Source: DATJZH01 sp052146815 (GTDB lineage Bacteria > Actinomycetota > Actinomycetes > Streptosporangiales > Streptosporangiaceae). From it: a DNA stretch of 64,000 nt. Under the pieces are notes generated by a model, which saw only the letters and a list, made by a program, of their open reading frames with translations, was not told the DNA's origin and made no database searches. This document shows, in pieces, positions 8,639 to 17,161 of this stretch; position 1 is the first letter of the stretch; each line of letters opens with the position of its first letter. A program made the position numbers and the translations under genes. The DNA is taken from positions 1-64,000 of the forward strand of contig JBKQMG010000059.1 of the NCBI GenBank assembly GCA_052146815.1, written 5' to 3'.

Positions 8639-9498
8639 CCGGGCGGCAGGACATTAGGGAGGCTGGGGGGAGCAGTGCTGCGCTGGCCGGCGAATCGCGC
8701 CACAGCGGTACCGGTGATGACCGCTTCCGCGAAATGATTCGTGCCGCCCCGGCGGCACGCACCGCCGCGGACGTGCACGGTCATTGCGGACACGACGACG
8801 CCGTCAGCCCCTAGCGCCCCTGCGGCCTGCTCCAGGAGGCTCCGCGCTTCCTGCCGGACCTTGGCGATCAGATCGGCGTAGGCAGGCACCTCCGCGTTTC
8901 TCGGGCCGAGGCGGCTGGTGCCGGTCGTCAGCCCGTCGTCGTGCAGCCCGGCTACCGAGAGGCCGAGCGCGATCCCGGCAGGCGCCCAGCCGGCCATGAT
9001 CAGCTTGGCGAAGTCCTGGCCGGACAGGTCGCAGGCGAACGGGCGGCTCACACGCGGGCAGCCGCGGGCCCGCACGGCGGTGCCGGTCACCGTGAACTCG
9101 ACGGCGCCAGCTCTCCAGCCGTCGGCTGGCGCAACCTCGCTGATCTGCACCGACGCGCCCACGACGCCGTGGCCGCCCAGTTCTGCGCACTCGGCGGCCA
9201 TCCGGTCGATCGCCGTCCGGCGGCCGTCATAGAGCGCCCGCGCGATCCGTGCGGCCGGGCCGGGGATGCCAGGCCCCGATACGCCACCAGGAGCAAGTTC
9301 CGGCGCCTCAGGCGACTCTCCCCGCACACGGCCGCCGGTCCCCGGACAGCTGGTTCCCGTGATGGCGCTGAGCGGATAGACGGCGGCCCCGAAGACCTGA
9401 CCGGCCGGCTCGAACCCGGCGCTCCGGAGCGCGGCGAACTCGCCACTGCGCAGGGCGGATCCCCATGCCCCGCCGCGGCGTGCCCCGGGATCCCTCAC
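8605..9498 (-). CDS. YbjQ/UPF0145-type (PF01906-like) protein, apparently two-domain
   Basis: The 297-residue protein appears to contain two divergent YbjQ-like modules. The first includes TAIDRMAAECAELGGHGVVG and ends EFTVTGTAVRA. The second includes LLEQAAGALGADGVVVSAMT and ends EAVITGTAVARFA. Each has the pattern typical of this fold: a helix with regularly spaced Ala/Leu, a G-A-[DH]-G-V-V turn, then an F/I-T-G-T-A-V strand. The family is labelled heavy-metal-binding in databases but its biochemical role is unsettled. The last residues (NRVINLRL) come from the AT-rich hipBA promoter region, so the C-terminus may be a fortuitous extension. The start at 9498 lacks an obvious ribosome site. 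Confidence 0.7.
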   Translation of the reverse strand: MRDPGARRGGAWGSALRSGEFAALRSAGFEPAGQVFGAAVYPLSAITGTSCPGTGGRVRGESPEAPELAPGGVSGPGIPGPAARIARALYDGRRTAIDRMAAECAELGGHGVVGASVQISEVAPADGWRAGAVEFTVTGTAVRARGCPRVSRPFACDLSGQDFAKLIMAGWAPAGIALGLSVAGLHDDGLTTGTSRLGPRNAEVPAYADLIAKVRQEARSLLEQAAGALGADGVVVSAMTVHVRGGACRRGGTNHFAEAVITGTAVARFAGQRSTAPPSLPNVLPPGSTNRVINLRL

Positions 9499-9652
9499 AC
9501 GCCGATCGTCGCATCTTCTCGTGAGACCGGTTCTGTGCCGGACCGGCGACGCGGCTCAGGCCGCCAGCAAGCAGCATCTTCCGCCGCTCCCATGGTCGCG
9601 CGTAGTGTCGGAGCTGACCTGCAGGAACGCGTGCGAGCCGGGGAGATCTGCT

Positions 9653-10495
9653 ATGTGCCGCTGGCTGGCGTATTCAGGGGAGCCGCTGCAGCCCGCGGAG
9701 CTGATCCTGGACCCCAAGCACTCGCTCATCGCGCAGTCACTGGATTCTCCGCTGGGCGCGGAGACGGTCAACGGTGACGGGTTCGGCTTCGGCTGGTACC
9801 CGCGAGACCTGCAGCCGGGCAGTGTTCCCGGGCTCTTTCGCAGCGTCGAGCCAGCCTGGCATGACCAGAATCTGCGCGAGCTCACTCAGTCCATCGAGTC
9901 TCCGCTGTTCTTCAGCCACGTCCGCGCCGCGGCCGGCCCGCCGATTCAGCAGACCAACTGCCACCCGTTCCGCTTCCAGAACTGGCTTTTCATGCACAAC
10001 GGCGCTCTCGCCGGATTCAGCTCGGTCAAGCGCGACCTGACCTTTGCCGTCGACCCGTCGCTGTACCCGCACATCCAGGGGACCACGGACTCCGAGGTCC
10101 TGTTCCACCTCGCCCTTACCCAGGGGCTGCAAGAGGATCCCGTCGCCGGGGTGGCGAAGGCCATCCAGGCGGTGGAGTCGGTCGGCCGGAAGCACGGGGT
10201 GCAGTTCCCGATGCAGGGCACGGTCGCCGTCTCGGACGGGATCACGGTGTGGGCCTTCCGGTACTCCTCGCAGCACCAGACACGCACCCTGTTCCACTCC
10301 GCCGACGTCCCCACGCTGGAGGCCATGTACCCGAGCGCCGAGCGGCTGCGCGTCTTCGGCCAGCATGCGCACGTCATAGTCTCCGAGCCGCTGACCGACC
10401 TGCCCGGCGCCTTCATCGAGGTACCCGAGTCGACCGTCGCCGTTCTCGGCAAGTCCGGCTACCACCATCAGCCGTTCCTGGCTGACCAGCCGTAG
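9653..10495 (+). CDS. Class II (Ntn) glutamine amidotransferase family protein
   Basis: The 280-residue protein starts MCRWLAYSGEP, so removal of Met exposes the catalytic Cys, as in all Ntn amidotransferases. Further family motifs are NGDGFGFGWYP, the FFSHVRAA block, NCHPF and FMHNGALAGF. The lack of a synthetase domain puts it with the stand-alone YafJ/EgtC-like group, which hydrolyse a gamma-glutamyl bond. No ergothioneine genes are nearby, so an EgtC role is not supported. GGGGAG six bases before the ATG fixes the start. The frame is open upstream but meaningless there. Confidence 0.88.
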   Translation: MCRWLAYSGEPLQPAELILDPKHSLIAQSLDSPLGAETVNGDGFGFGWYPRDLQPGSVPGLFRSVEPAWHDQNLRELTQSIESPLFFSHVRAAAGPPIQQTNCHPFRFQNWLFMHNGALAGFSSVKRDLTFAVDPSLYPHIQGTTDSEVLFHLALTQGLQEDPVAGVAKAIQAVESVGRKHGVQFPMQGTVAVSDGITVWAFRYSSQHQTRTLFHSADVPTLEAMYPSAERLRVFGQHAHVIVSEPLTDLPGAFIEVPESTVAVLGKSGYHHQPFLADQP

Positions 10496-10573
10496 CGCCT
10501 CAGCGACCTGACCGGCGTGAGTCTGCTGCAGGAGCACACGCCAGCGCTGAGCGCCGTTCACTCCTGGCGCTGG

Positions 10574-11202
10574 TCAGGCCCCCGCAGCGCTGCCGTCGAG
10601 AGCCGCGCTGAACAGGTAGCTGGTGGCCAGGCTGCGGTAGGGGCGCCACGGCTCGGCGATGGCCAGGACCTCGTCGGGAGACGGCATGTGGCCGAGCTGA
10701 TACACGGCCTGGACGGCCTTGCGCAGGGCCAGGTCGCCGGGCAGCACGACGTCCGCGCGGTGCAGGGCGATGATGAGGGCGCCCTGGACGGTCCACGGCC
10801 CGATCCGGAAATGGCGGTGAGCGCCGCGATGATGTCGTCGTCCGGCATGCCGCGCAGGGCCTCCAGGTCCAGCTGGCCGTCGGCCACACGGCTGGCCAGG
10901 TCCCGCAGCGTGGCGATCTTCCGCCAGGACAGCCCCGCGGTGCGCAGCTCGCCAGGGTCGACGGCCAGCAGCTCACCGGCCGCCGGCCGCCTGCCGCCGA
11001 AGAGCGCCTGGATGCGGGCGATGATCCGCCGGGTGGCCTTCACCGACAGCTGCTGCCCGGTGACCTGGAACAGGAGCGCGCCGTAGAGGTCCATCGGCGG
11101 GCACTCGGCCAGCCAGCTGCGGGGATCAAAGTCTGGCCGGGCGTCGATGAGCCGGGCGATGACCCGGTCGGCCTGGCGGAGATAGGCACGCGCGTCCCGC
11201 AT
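10574..11202 (-). pseudogene. alkA: DNA-3-methyladenine glycosylase II (HhH-GPD), single-base frameshift
   Basis: From the start at 11202 the frame reads as an AlkA-like glycosylase through LYGALLFQVTGQQLSVKATR and LSWRKIATLRDLAS up to DDDIIAALTAI. Near 10815 the frame breaks inside the helix-hairpin-helix hairpin. The expected PGIGPWTVQ appears one frame over, as RIGPWTVQGALIIALHRADV. It is followed by LPGDLALRKAV, which holds the catalytic Asp, and ends normally with YLFSAALDGSAAGA before TGA at 10574-10576. One indel would restore a full enzyme of about 208 residues. It may be a genuine inactivating mutation or a sequencing error. Confidence 0.8.
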
Positions 11203-11288
11203 CGGCCCCGGGCCCCAGGTCTGACGTCATCATCGCCCCCCCGCGCGGACGGCAGGGCGTCGCCGGAGCGCGAGGCTGCGGCTGGCAC

Positions 11289-11396
11289 CAGCCGGGCGGC
11301 CAGGGCGCCGATCTCCGCGGGGCCGACGCGACAGCAGCCGCCGACCACGCGGGCGCGTGCCGACACCCAGTCCGCCGCGCCGATGCGGATCGCCAA
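11289..11396 (-). pseudogene. C-terminal scrap of homocysteine S-methyltransferase
   Basis: The segment WVSARARVVGGCCRVGPAEI then GALAARL matches the last conserved block of MmuM/BHMT-like homocysteine methyltransferases. The GGCC pair provides two of the zinc-binding cysteines. No other part of the roughly 300-residue enzyme is present. The frame runs on into the AlkA gene without meaning. It lies back to back with another scrap on the opposite strand. Confidence 0.65.
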
Positions 11397-11402
11397 GGTG
11401 GT

Positions 11403-11630
11403 GGGCTTGCCCTGGCCGACGACGAGACCTTCGAATGTGTCGTGCTGACCGAGCCGTCGGGGGACCGGCAGCTCGCGATCGAGATCGGGCCGGCCGAGGC
11501 CTTCAGCCTGGCCGCTCAGCTGAACGGGATCGACTTCGGCCGGCCTCAGGTGTAGCAGTTCGGCGCGGCCATCCTGGCGGCTGTCGGCGGCCGGGTTGAG
11601 CGCGTCCTGGTCGACCGCCTCGTGGAGGGC
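11403..11630 (+). pseudogene. Bifunctional nuclease (BFN/DUF151) family fragment with an in-frame stop
   Basis: The reading frame gives ETFECVVLTEPSGDRQLAIE, then IGPAEAFSLAAQLNGIDFGR, then PQV. TAG at 11553-11555 interrupts it. The same frame resumes with QFGAAILAAVGGRVERVLVD and RLVEGAESW. This is the recognisable core of the DUF151 bifunctional-nuclease fold, in which the I-G-x-A-E-A-x-A-L block is characteristic. Both the N-terminal strand and the C-terminal SDAxxLA block are missing. It is a fragment carrying a nonsense codon and is not expressed as a functional protein. Confidence 0.6.
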
Positions 11631-11683
11631 GCCGAGTCCTGGGACGCGGGCCGGGGCGTCTGGACCGGGGAGCCGCTGGCCGC

Positions 11684-11788
11684 ACCGACGAGCAGGCGCA
11701 CCGCAACAGCATCGAGCGGATCTTCCCGAAGACCGGCGAGACCGCCACGACGAGCGAGATCCTCGAGCTGCTCAAGAAGACCCGCTAG
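11684..11788 (+). pseudogene. Inverted C-terminal piece of an isochorismatase-like hydrolase
   Basis: The 34-residue frame reads TDEQAHRNSIERIFPKTGET then ATTSEILELLKKTR and a TAG. This is the standard C-terminus of the isochorismatase family, where the motif is AHRxSVExIFPRLGETGTT. It is on the opposite strand to the neighbouring isochorismatase gene, and that gene lacks exactly this part. Inverting roughly 11684-11897 would place it where it belongs. Confidence 0.65.
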
Positions 11789-11807
11789 CCGGCCAGCGCT
11801 GGCGCCT

Positions 11808-12362
11808 TCAGTGTCGCGGCGGGTAGAACGGTAGACAGCGTCGGCGGCAGGAATGGAGCGCGGCGATGACCACTTTCACGGATACCGGTTTCGTCGAGGT
11901 CATCGCGTCGGTGGCCAGGACCACGTGGTAGCCGTGGTCGTACGCCGAGCGCGCGGTGGACTCGACGCCCGAGGTGGTCGAGACGCCCGTCAGCACGATC
12001 TGGGTGACCCCGAGTCCGCGCAGGTAGGCGTCCAGCGAGGTCCCGTGGAACGCGCTGCGGGCCTGCTTGGTGACCCGGTAGTCGTCTGGCTGGGCATCCA
12101 GTTCTTCGAGGAGATCAGCCCAGCCCGCGGGCGCGGTGAAGCTGGGCCGGGTGGTCTCGGTCCGTGCGGGTGAGGTCCCGTCGACGTTGACCAGTACGAC
12201 GGGCAGGCCGTGGCCGCGGAAGGCAGCGGCCAGGCTCGCCGCCCTCTGCACGACCTCATCCATGGGGTGCACCGTCGGGAGGGCGGCGATTCCTTTCTGC
12301 AGGTCGATGACGACGAGCGCGACTTTGGGGTCGATGGCGGACAGTGCCACTGTGTTCCTCAT
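11808..12362 (-). pseudogene. Isochorismatase-like hydrolase with its C-terminus replaced
   Basis: Residues 1-155 are a normal isochorismatase-fold protein. VALVVIDLQKGIAALP carries the catalytic Asp. DDYRVTKQARSAFHGTSLDA carries the Lys. VLTGVSTTSGVESTARSAYD is the segment that holds the nucleophile Cys in true cysteine hydrolases; here it has Thr/Ser, as in a known non-Cys subgroup. After VVLATDAMT the sequence turns into STKPVSVKVVIAALHSCRR, unrelated to the family. The proper C-terminal 34 residues lie nearby on the other strand (11684-11788). The product may still be made but lacks the last helices of the fold. Confidence 0.75.
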
Positions 12363-12400
12363 TCCAAAGGGAGTGTCGTTCGGCAGGGGATGCGTGCGGC

Positions 12401-14242
12401 TCAGCGCGCTCGAGGACGATCCTCACTTTTCGGCGCCCGTGGTGTGTCTGCATGCGGCTTATCAGCATGTGGCTTGTCTGCGCGCGGGTTGTCTGCAGGC
12501 GGGTTGTCTGCAGACGGCGTCCCAGTAGCCGCCGGAATGGAGCGCCCCCGCGGAGCAGGGAGGCAAAGCCGGCGAGCACGCTCAGGCCGGTGGCCACGGC
12601 GAACACCACCACCAGGCCCTGGTGCACCGGCCCGGAGATCAGATCGGGGAAGAACTCCCGGCCGATAATGGTCTGCCGGGCGGCGGCCGGCAGCGTGGAC
12701 AGCACCCGGCTGGCCGCCAGCAGGTGCTGCAGCGGGTTCACCCCGAGCACCGCCGCGAACAGCGAGGACATCGGCGGCAGGGTCGCGACGTGATGAGCGA
12801 CGGCGTGCGGCACGCCCTGGCCCGTCAGCCCGCTGGTCAGCGACTGCGGCAGGCTGCTCGCGAGGCCGGCGATCATGAGCGAGAAGAACACGCCGATCGA
12901 GAGTGCGGTGCCGGAGTTCTGGAAAGTCGAGCGCATGCCCGAGGTCACGCCCCGCTGGCTCGCGGGAACGCTGCTCATGATCGAGGAGGTGTTGGGCGCG
13001 GCGAACATGCCGCTGCCGATCCCGTTCGCGGCGATGAGCAGCGCGAACACCCAGTAGGGGAAGTCGATGGGCAGCAGCATCAGGCCGAGGAAGCTGCCGC
13101 CGAACACGGCCATGCCGGCGGTGGCCATGCCCCGTGAGCCGAACCGGTCGGAGAGCGTTCCGGCGACGGGACCCGAGACCAGGAAGCCGGCGGTGAGGGG
13201 CAGCAGGAAGACTCCGGCCCACAGCGGCGTGTCGCTGTACTGATAGCCGTGCAGCGGCAGCCAGATCCCCTGCAGCCAGATGATGAGCATGAACTGCAGG
13301 CCGCCCCGGGGCAATGGACACGACGAAGGCGGCGATGTTGCCCGCGGTGAAGGCCCTGATGCGAAACAAGGTGAGCTGGATCATCGGCTCTGCGACGCGG
13401 GTCTCGAAGCTGATGAAGGCGGCCAGCAGCGCGGCGCCGCCGGCCAGCAGGCCGTAGACCAACGGGTTCGTCCAGCCCATAGTGTGATGCCCGTAGGGCT
13501 GGATGCCATCGGTGACCGCGATCAGGACGGCGCTGAGGCCGATGGCGAAGGTGATGTTGCCCCACCAGTCGATGCGCCGGCCGTGCCGCTCGCCGTTGTC
13601 GCGGAGCTTGAGGTAGGCCCACACCGTCCCGTAGATGCCGACGGGCGCGTTGACCCAGAACACCGCCCGCCAGTCGATGGTCGCCAGCACGCCGCCGGCG
13701 ACCAGCCCGATGAACTGGCCGGACAGCCCGGCGACCTGGTTGGTGCCGAGGGCGAAGCCGCGCTGGTCGGCAGGGAAGGCATCGGTGAGGATGGCCGCCG
13801 AGTTCGCGGTCAGCATGGATCCGCCGACGGCCTGGATCATCCGCCAGCCGATCAGCCACATTGCTCCGCGGGTGCCGTAGTACGGGTCGAGGGACAGCAG
13901 GACCGAGGCGATGGTGAACACCGCGAAGCCGCTGTTGTAGATCCGGACCCGGCGAACATGTCGCCGAGGCGGCCGACGGTGACCACGAAAACGGCCTGGA
14001 CCAGCCGGTATCCCATGATCATCCACAGCAGGTAGACCACGTTGCCCAGGGCCAGCGGATCAAGGTGGATGCCCCGGAAAATCGCCGGCAGCGCGATGAT
14101 GACGATGGAGACCGTCGAGCACGGACATGAACACCGCGGCGGTCGTGTTCGACAGCGCCACCCACTTGTACCGGTCGTCTGTCCCCGCCACCTGGTCGCC
14201 GGCTTTCCGGCCGCCCGCTGGCCAGAATCTGGTCAGCCGCAT
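12401..14242 (-). pseudogene. DHA2-family (EmrB/QacA) MFS drug exporter with at least three frameshifts
   Basis: Joining frames gives a 14-TM-type exporter. The start at 14242 reads WVALSNTTAAVFMSVLDG. A one-base insertion near 14120 then shifts the frame to VVYLLWMIMGYRLVQAVFVV and TVGRLGDMFA. A one-base loss near 13955 leads into YNSGFAVFTIASVLLSL and MIQAVGGSMLTANSAAILTD, the antiporter motif C region. An extra C near 13310 shifts to LQFMLIIWLQGIWLPLHGYQ and on to the C-terminal helices. The tail holds a repeated ADNPPADNPRADKPHADKPH segment. The ATG overlaps the marR stop (TGATG), so it was co-translated with its regulator. As it stands no full transporter is made. Confidence 0.8.
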
Positions 14243-14679
14243 CACAGGCTCTCCGCCAGCCGCTCGATCAGCAGCGCGGCCGCCATCAGCTGCTCGCGCT
14301 CCGCGCGGCTGAACGTGGTGGCGAGGGCCTCGGCCAGGTGCTCGGTCTTCGCGGCGCGCCTGTTCTGCACGGTCTCCCGCCCGGCTTCGGTCAGCGAGAT
14401 GATCACCGACCGGCCGTCCGCCGGATCGGGCCGCCGCGCCACGAGGCCGCGCGTCTCGAGGGCGGCGAGCGTCGCCCCCATGGACTGCGGGCTGATCTGC
14501 TCGCGCTTGGCGAGCGCGCTCGGGGTGGCGGGGCCGTCGCGGTCCAGGCGCGCGAGGGCTGAGCTCTCGGGCAGCGTGAGGTCACCCTCGGCCTGCATCT
14601 GGCGCAGCCGTCGGACGAGCAGGCCGATGCTGACCCGCAGCGCTCCGGCTACCTCGCTGGCATCCAGTTCCCCGCTCAT
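14242..14679 (-). CDS. MarR-family transcriptional regulator
   Basis: The 145-residue protein has the MarR winged-helix layout. A dimerisation helix is at the N-terminus. The HTH core is SALAKREQISPQSMGATLAA. The wing carries the conserved DPADGRSVIISLTEAG. Long C-terminal helices follow. The gene is intact and sits directly upstream of the broken efflux transporter it presumably controlled, with stop and start overlapping as TGATG. Its start codon lies inside a 30-bp perfect inverted repeat, suggesting autorepression. No canonical Shine-Dalgarno is seen before the ATG. Confidence 0.9.
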   Translation of the reverse strand: MSGELDASEVAGALRVSIGLLVRRLRQMQAEGDLTLPESSALARLDRDGPATPSALAKREQISPQSMGATLAALETRGLVARRPDPADGRSVIISLTEAGRETVQNRRAAKTEHLAEALATTFSRAEREQLMAAALLIERLAESL

Positions 14680-14715
14680 GTTGCTAAGGCTAATAAGGCC
14701 AGCCTTAGCAACATG
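14677..14715 (-). promoter_or_regulatory. Perfect inverted repeat over the marR start (candidate MarR operator)
   Basis: CATGTTGCTAAGGCT at 14677-14691 is repeated as its exact reverse complement at 14701-14715, separated by 9 bp. The left arm contains the marR start codon, so a bound dimer would block initiation. In mRNA the same arms would fold into a hairpin hiding the start. Symmetry and position fit MarR autoregulation; binding itself is inferred. Confidence 0.7.
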
Positions 14716-14740
14716 GGTTTCTGTTCGTTTGCGCCGCGGC

Positions 14741-15197
14741 TCAGGAACTCGCGGCGACGTAGTCGCGCAGGCTCGCCAGATGGATGTCCCAGCCCTTGCC
14801 GTGCTCGCTGACGTAGGCCGCCCTCTCGTCTTCCGGCCGCTGCAGTGCCGGGAACCCGCTCTCCGCGACGCTCAGCCGGGTGCTCTGGCCCTCGGCGGTG
14901 AGCAGGAACTCGACGCGCGGTGCGTTGCTGGCGTCGGGGACTGCGCCGTCGGGGTAATCCCAGCGGAAGGCGAACCTGCGCGGCGGCTCGACCGACTCCA
15001 CGCGGAGCCGGACGGTCGCCTGCTGGCTGGTCGCCCGGTCGGTGAACGTCAGCATGCCCTCGCCGCCGGGGCGGACGTCGATCTGCGCGCCGTCACTGAA
15101 CCACTGGCTGATCTGGCCGGGCTCCGTCAGTGCGCTCCAGGCCGTCGCCGCGGGCGCCTGGATCAGGATCTCTCGGCTCGATGGCGGTCGGGATCAT
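14741..15197 (-). pseudogene. SRPBCC/AHSA1-family protein with a one-base insertion near the start
   Basis: An ATG at 15197 with AGGAGG seven bases upstream starts MIPTAIE, then the frame is lost at GAGCCGAGAG. Removing one C would give MIPTAIEREILIQAPAATAW and join it to the long downstream frame. That frame reads GMLTFTDRATSQQATVRLRV, then RRFAFRWDYPDGA, ending DIHLASLRDYVAASS. This is a typical AHSA1-like START-fold protein. A shortened product could start at Met 15055 but would miss the first strands. Two symmetrical DNA sites lie upstream. The usual ArsR partner gene is not next to it. Confidence 0.75.
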
Positions 15198-15215
15198 CAG
15201 CCTGCCTCCTGGTAA

Positions 15216-15285
15216 TATGCAACCGGCGGTTGCGTGTACTCGCGAGGCTAACAGCCTGGATCCTTATATGAAACCGCCGGTTGCG
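15216..15285. promoter_or_regulatory. Two direct-repeat palindromic operator sites, 51 bp apart
   Basis: TATGCAACCGGCGGTTGCG at 15216-15234 recurs as TATGAAACCGCCGGTTGCG at 15267-15285, matching at 17 of 19 positions. The core GCAACCG-N-CGGTTGC is palindromic, the shape bound by TetR-type dimers. Spacing of 51 bp, about five helical turns, would place both on one DNA face. They lie immediately upstream of the SRPBCC gene. The cognate regulator is not identified in this window. Confidence 0.65.
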
Positions 15286-15323
15286 TAATTTAGATGCACA
15301 CTCCGGCGTGGCATTCCTGTAGA

Positions 15324-16286
15324 TCAGCTCCACCTCATGTTGATCGTCCGGCCGAAGTTGACCCAGCCCGCCCGCCGGAACGCCGCAGCCATCGGGACGT
15401 TGGCCAGATCCGTCGACGCCCGGATGTGCGGCACGTCATTTCCGGCGAGAATGCGGGTGCCCTCGGCGAGGATCTCGCTGATGTAACCGTGGCCGCGGTG
15501 CGCGGGCACCACCCCGAGGTAGGCGATGATCGGGTGGTAGCCGTTATGCGCGGGGATCACGAAGCCCACGGGCTCCCCGTCGCGCCGCCGCGCGATGCGC
15601 CACCACTCCCGCGGGCTCTCGTAGACCATCAGCTCATCTTCGTAGTGCCGGACCGCGGCCTGCTCAGCGGGCATCCGGGCCAGATCAGCCTGGCTATGGG
15701 CGTCGAGCGTCCCGGCCAGGACCGCCGTCATCAGGGCGATGAGCTGCCTATGCTCGCCGGGCCCGCCAGCGCGCCCGAACACCAGGCGCTCGCTCGGCTC
15801 GGGGACCGGCGTCCCGCGCCGCCACTCCAGCCGCAGCCGCTCGACGAACAGCCGCCCGCTGGTCTGCGCGATCGCCGCCATGCGGTCTTCCACCGCCCGC
15901 CGGGAGGCCGGGTGGTCGCGCCAGTCCGGCGGGACGAACCGGCTGTACTCGGGCTGCGGACGGCCAGCGGGAAGGACGTCGGCCGCGGCAGTCACCAGGA
16001 GCCGCGCGGCGATGTCCACCCGCCGGGGGCCGCCGGCGTTGTCGTCGACGTCGAGAATGTCGAGGACATCCGGGCTGCCGCCGCCCTGGTGCCTGGCCCA
16101 CCAGGCGGCACGCGCCACGAGCTGATCGCCGCTCAGCGCCACCCACAGCCAGCCGGGCCGCCGGCGGCCGGATTCGAGGTCAGCGGCCAGTTCCTCGTTG
16201 AGGACGTAGGGGAAGCGGCAGAACAGGTCCAGCTCGCCGGCACCGGTGATCGGACGGATGGTCAGGTCATGCTGTGCTGAAGTCAA
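15324..16286 (-). CDS. GNAT-family N-acetyltransferase (320 aa)
   Basis: The C-terminal half (about residues 180-320) is a GNAT domain. The acetyl-CoA pyrophosphate-binding motif A reads LGVVPAHRGHGYISEILAEG (R-x-x-G-x-G/Y type), preceded by a beta strand with PIIAY. The end TDLANVPMAAAFRRAGWVNF is the usual motif-B region with the Asn that precedes the last helix. The N-terminal half also has a degenerate GNAT-like layout, so the protein may be a tandem GNAT. It is intact. The substrate is unknown, and neighbours give no clue because they are regulators and broken genes. Confidence 0.82.
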   Translation of the reverse strand: MTSAQHDLTIRPITGAGELDLFCRFPYVLNEELAADLESGRRRPGWLWVALSGDQLVARAAWWARHQGGGSPDVLDILDVDDNAGGPRRVDIAARLLVTAAADVLPAGRPQPEYSRFVPPDWRDHPASRRAVEDRMAAIAQTSGRLFVERLRLEWRRGTPVPEPSERLVFGRAGGPGEHRQLIALMTAVLAGTLDAHSQADLARMPAEQAAVRHYEDELMVYESPREWWRIARRRDGEPVGFVIPAHNGYHPIIAYLGVVPAHRGHGYISEILAEGTRILAGNDVPHIRASTDLANVPMAAAFRRAGWVNFGRTINMRWS

Positions 16287-16466
16287 GGCACTCTCCGAGG
16301 GAGACGCGCCCCGTCCGTCCAGGATTCAGAGTCGGCCCGTACCTGGGACGGAGGGAAGCGCAGTAATTAGGGGATTCATCGCCGCCTCCTTTCCTGTGGC
16401 CTCGGGCATCCGGCGAAGCCCGCACCGCGAAGGCTATCGCCGGGCTGCGCGGCACGCCAGCCTGGC

Positions 16467-16503
16467 GTCAGCCCGCCGCCGTCAGCCCGCCGCCGTCAGC
16501 CCG
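16467..16503. repeat. 14-bp tandem repeat, about 2.6 copies
   Basis: The unit GTCAGCCCGCCGCC runs at 16467-16480 and 16481-16494, with a partial third copy to 16503. It lies at the tail of the DUF899 remnant. The rest of the 16287-16495 gap shows no gene. Confidence 0.6.
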
Positions 16504-17020
16504 GCACCGCTGGCCCGGTAGCGTCAGTCGGTGAACGTGGGGTCGGCCCCTGCGGCTTGCTCACCCGGCCCGTGGGCTCTTCCCAGTCTTCCTGGCGGCC
16601 GAGCGCGGTCAAGTCGAGCAGGGTGTAGGTGCTGCCGATGTACTCGGTGCCCCGGGCGAAGGTGGAATAGGTGTGGAAGATCTCGCCGCCCTCGCGGAGG
16701 AAGCAGCTGTAACCCGGCATCTCGCTGGAACGCTGACCGTCCAGCAGTTCTGGTTCGGGACGGTAGTTGTACCGCAGCTGCGACCTGGACTCATCCAGCG
16801 CGACCTCGAAGTCGTAGTTGAAATCGCTGTCGTAGGACGAATACCAGGCACCGTCCGCCCCGGCCTGCCCCGTAGGCCGTGACCGGTCCCTGCGGCCCGT
16901 CGAACACGTACTTCCTCTCGATTCTGACCATGGGCAGCCGCCGCCGCTCGGCGTTGAGGGCCGTCACGCTGCCGGGTGTGCTTCTTCTCCTCGGCAAGCG
17001 GCCGCCACCCTGGCCTTATG
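16496..17020 (-). pseudogene. DUF899 (thioredoxin-like) family protein, frameshifted and missing its CxxC core
   Basis: The N-terminal part reads LAEEKKHTRQRD in one frame. After a one-base insertion it continues as ALNAERRRLPMVRIERKYVF and DGPQGPVT in another. The whole central domain that should hold the CPGC motif is deleted. The C-terminal part follows in a third frame: SDFNYDFEVALDESRSQLRY, MPGYSCFLREGGEIFHTYST, and the signature LDLTALGRQEDWEEP. DUF899 proteins are often linked to ECF sigma factors, and one lies directly upstream at 17162-18187. The gene is dead. Confidence 0.75.
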
Positions 17021-17161
17021 CCACTGATCACGCGACACAATCGCGGGAAGACTCATCAACGACTTCCTAGCTTCGACAGGACTCCGGATGGCCCCGCTAG
17101 GAGATCTGACGAGTGAGCGGCTCCTAAGTAATCGGCTCGCGCGAATATCTCGGCGTGCTGG

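Noticed and set aside
10574..15197. All single-base breaks being sequencing errors
   Set aside because: This is possible for some, but nearby large deletions, an inversion and missing domains show real decay, and the longer operons elsewhere are free of breaks. It cannot be settled without reads.
16467..16503. Start of a CRISPR array
   Set aside because: The repeat is 14 bp, perfectly tandem, without spacers.
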